From the NCBI GenBank assembly GCA_026545765.1, contig CM048844.1:25242237-25306236 (forward strand): DNA of 64,000 nucleotides, read 5' to 3'. Shown one piece after another: positions 62,191-64,000 of the stretch; position 1 is the stretch's first letter; each line of letters opens with the position of its first letter. The stretch is from Plantago major (Eukaryota; Streptophyta; Magnoliopsida; Lamiales; Plantaginaceae). The notes under the pieces are model-generated. The model did no database searches. It was not told the DNA's origin and was given only the letters and a program-made list of their open reading frames with translations. The position numbers were made by a program, and so were the translations under genes.

Positions 62191-62289
62191 AAACCGTAAA
62201 TGTATATTGCTCAATCAAATTATATAATGAAACTTTAGGTCCTAAAGTTTCATTATATAATTTGATTGAGCAATATACATTTACGGTTT
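62191..62289. repeat. Perfect palindrome, 49-bp arms with 1-nt spacer
   Basis: The arm 62191-62239, beginning AAACCGTAAATGTATATTGC, is exactly inverted at 62241-62289 around a single T. Similarity continues outward imperfectly for about 15-30 bp on each side (GACT-AATTTAAT blocks). It would form a very long, almost loop-free hairpin in RNA. It lies near a Stowaway-type right end (GGGAGGGAGTA at about 62347-62357) and may be an inverted duplication inside that MITE. Confidence 0.95.
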
Positions 62290-62357
62290 AAGATTAAATC
62301 CGAGTCAAAGTTGAAAAATGTTGACCGACAAAAATAGAAAGTGGACATTTGTTGTGG
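62290..62357. mobile_element. Stowaway-type MITE right end
   Basis: AAAATAGAAAGTGGACATTT then GTTGTGGGAGGGAGTA is a typical Stowaway right terminus ending at about 62357. No left terminus (CTCCCTCC type) was found within 800 bp upstream, so the element is truncated or rearranged into the palindrome. Confidence 0.5.
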
Positions 62358-62499
62358 GAGGGAGTAAAACACTATAAAGTCATCTGCTCCGATGTGGTAG
62401 AATCTTCCAGTACGAAAAGTTCCAGCTAATGTGGCTACTCCGGATCCGGAGATACTTGGCGAAGCATCTGCTCCGATTCATCAATTTCCTTTCAGAAAC

Positions 62500-64000
62500 A
62501 TGTCGGGAGACAGAAAAGTGGTAAGCCCTAAAACCATATCTACTTTTAATGGGATGCCTTCTATAGATTTCACAGATTCAAAGGTTAGTACTCTTTCTAC
62601 GGCATTTAAACTTGCTCTGGTAGGTAAATTCTTGTATGGAGTGCCGAAAATCTTTGAAATAACTTCTATGTTACGAGATCTGAAACTGCATGCTGGTTTT
62701 ACTGTAAGTTTTATGGATAAAAACCATGTCCTCATCAAACTGTTTTCTGAAAACGATTTCAACCATATTTGGCTCATGGACAAACCCCATGTAGTTGGAC
62801 TACCTCTGCGCTTTATCAAATGGTCTCCTATGTTTTCCCTAGAGGATGAGTCTCCAATAGTACCAGTCTGGGTAACTATTGAAAATCTGCCTGTCTTTTT
62901 GTTCCATACAGAAGCCCTTTATGAGATAGGTAAATTAGTAGGAAATCCGGTTAAATTGGATGGTTACACTGCTAATAGAAGTAAACTAAACCAAACAACC
63001 ATGTGCATAGAATTGGATGTTTCTAAGCCCTTATCGAGTCATTTGTGGTTGAAATCTTTAAGCAAAGGTTTTGCTGCTAAAGTAACTTACAACAATGTGC
63101 CTAAGTACTGCAATGGTTGTCACAAATTGGGTCACTTGGAAGCTAACTGTCTTGGCAAGGAAACTCTTGTGGATCCTGCAGGTGCTAACTTTACAAGTAA
63201 TAACCGAGCTCAACCTCCTAGAAGGCCACCCAACAGAGAGGGTAATAGAAATGTCAACAGGCAAAAAAACCAATGGGTGCAAGTCAATGGTAGGAGAGGA
63301 AATGGAGGCAGGACTCAAAGAGGTGGAAGGTTTGGCAACACTAGAGGTAGAGGAGTAGGTGGTAGAGGAGATACTGGGATTTTCAGACACATCCCTATTT
63401 GCTCAACTGAGCTAGAAGAGGACTGTATCCCAGATGCTGCAGACACAGGCTATGCCACTGAAGTTTTCAATGCATTCAGTGCATTGCAAAATGAGAAAGG
63501 AGAAGGAGAGTTTAAATCAGATGAAGAGGAAGATGACCCAGACTACTCAGTGGAAGAGGAAGAAGATAACATTTCCCTAGTGTCAGAAGAGAATACTAAC
63601 TCCATTGAGACCAATATTCCACAAGCCAGGGAAGAACCTGTCCTACCTTTAGTTTCTGAGTTAATTCCTGAGCCTTTGGTTAATGATAAAATTATGAATA
63701 CTACTGAGTTTGAGCCCCTTGTTTTGCAGCATAACAGGAGAAGATCAACAGAGAGCATGCCTACTTCTTCAATAGACACTGTGTCTTATGCAGAAAGGTA
63801 TGCTGCTGCTAAGGCTAAGGCTATTAGTTTAGCAGTCAGAGCTCCTGTTGAAGAGTGTGATAGTGAAACAGATGAAGGGCTGATATCTTTGATTAGTAGC
63901 ACCTCAGTTTCTCCCTCTCTCAGGCCAGATTTATTGGCAAGGCAATCTGTAAGCAAAGTAAAGGTAAAGAGGAAGATTGGTAAGAACTCCCCTAACCCTT
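62500..64000 (+). CDS. Plant LINE ORF1-type protein (DUF4283, CCHC zinc knuckle), open to window end
   Basis: ATG at 62500 opens a frame of at least 500 codons with no stop to the window edge; an in-frame TAG lies about 100 bp upstream. The DUF4283 region (about residues 20-165) contains LALVGKFLYG, VLIKLFSENDFNHIWL and GLPLRFIKWSP. The zinc knuckle CNGCHKLGHLEANC is at residues 204-217. A Gly/Arg-rich RGG-like basic stretch (about 220-290) and a long acidic tail follow. This order is that of the nucleic-acid-binding ORF1 of plant L1-type LINEs. The endonuclease and reverse transcriptase ORF would lie to the right, outside the window. The absence of any lesion suggests a young element. It could also be a domesticated DUF4283 protein. 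Confidence 0.85.
   Translation, partial: MSGDRKVVSPKTISTFNGMPSIDFTDSKVSTLSTAFKLALVGKFLYGVPKIFEITSMLRDLKLHAGFTVSFMDKNHVLIKLFSENDFNHIWLMDKPHVVGLPLRFIKWSPMFSLEDESPIVPVWVTIENLPVFLFHTEALYEIGKLVGNPVKLDGYTANRSKLNQTTMCIELDVSKPLSSHLWLKSLSKGFAAKVTYNNVPKYCNGCHKLGHLEANCLGKETLVDPAGANFTSNNRAQPPRRPPNREGNRNVNRQKNQWVQVNGRRGNGGRTQRGGRFGNTRGRGVGGRGDTGIFRHIPICSTELEEDCIPDAADTGYATEVFNAFSALQNEKGEGEFKSDEEEDDPDYSVEEEEDNISLVSEENTNSIETNIPQAREEPVLPLVSELIPEPLVNDKIMNTTEFEPLVLQHNRRRSTESMPTSSIDTVSYAERYAAAKAKAISLAVRAPVEECDSETDEGLISLISSTSVSPSLRPDLLARQSVSKVKVKRKIGKNSPNP

Noticed and set aside
62481..62819. 112-codon minus-strand ORF
   Set aside because: Antisense shadow of the LINE-type ORF, which has the DUF4283 and zinc-knuckle motifs on the plus strand.

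Overview
The window is nuclear DNA from a flowering plant, most likely a eudicot. The evidence is multi-exon genes with GT-AG introns, cysteine-rich receptor kinases, a TPS-b terpene synthase, an organellar editing factor, Ty1/copia elements with plant-type primer sites, and many Stowaway-type MITEs. The species cannot be fixed from sequence alone.

Layout. 1-185 is the last coding exon of a MORF9/DAG-like plastid RNA-editing factor (+). 2758-3893 is a decayed PPR gene (+). 4156-5148 is a MITE-like element that encloses a small unknown ORF. 7721-13148 is a Ty1/copia retrotransposon (+) with 215-bp LTRs, target duplication ACCGC, broken ORFs and a MITE inside it. 14115-14924 is a small CACTA-type element. 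15573-18171 is a seven-exon terpene synthase (+), 540 aa. It converges on a five-exon TauE/SafE membrane transporter gene (-, 18320-20231).

20884-57008 is a tandem array of six cysteine-rich receptor-like kinase (CRK) genes, all on the minus strand, called A to F here from left to right. B, D and E reconstruct as complete seven-exon genes with correct phases (655, 651 and 642 aa). C is complete except for one in-frame stop in the kinase N-lobe. F has a 1-nt frameshift in the ectodomain and no recognisable transmembrane exon. A is a wreck spread over 11 kb: it is split by a 2-kb solo LTR (TSD CTCTG), a 5.4-kb copia element (TSD GATGG), a PIF/Harbinger-like remnant and a deletion patched with filler DNA. 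The intergenic gaps hold a Cassandra-like solo LTR with a 5S-rRNA-like core, an Emigrant-like element, and MITEs.

58798-59472 is an NDR1/HIN1-like (LEA_2) membrane protein gene (-). 59941-61300 is a nest of MITE within MITE, a SINE, and a 170-bp triplicated repeat ending in a second tRNA-like head. 62191-62289 is a perfect 49-bp-arm palindrome. From 62500 to the window end runs an open reading frame typical of plant LINE ORF1 (DUF4283 plus CCHC knuckle).

Functionally, the array is a defence-type receptor cluster undergoing birth and death. CRKs sit in the plasma membrane with two extracellular DUF26 domains and a cytosolic Ser/Thr kinase, and the NHL neighbour is also from a defence-associated family. 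I found no sign of a wholly new molecular system. The most informative features are the nested-insertion histories, the near-intact but stopped CRK-C, the altered RDR motif of the terpene synthase, and the long perfect hairpin.
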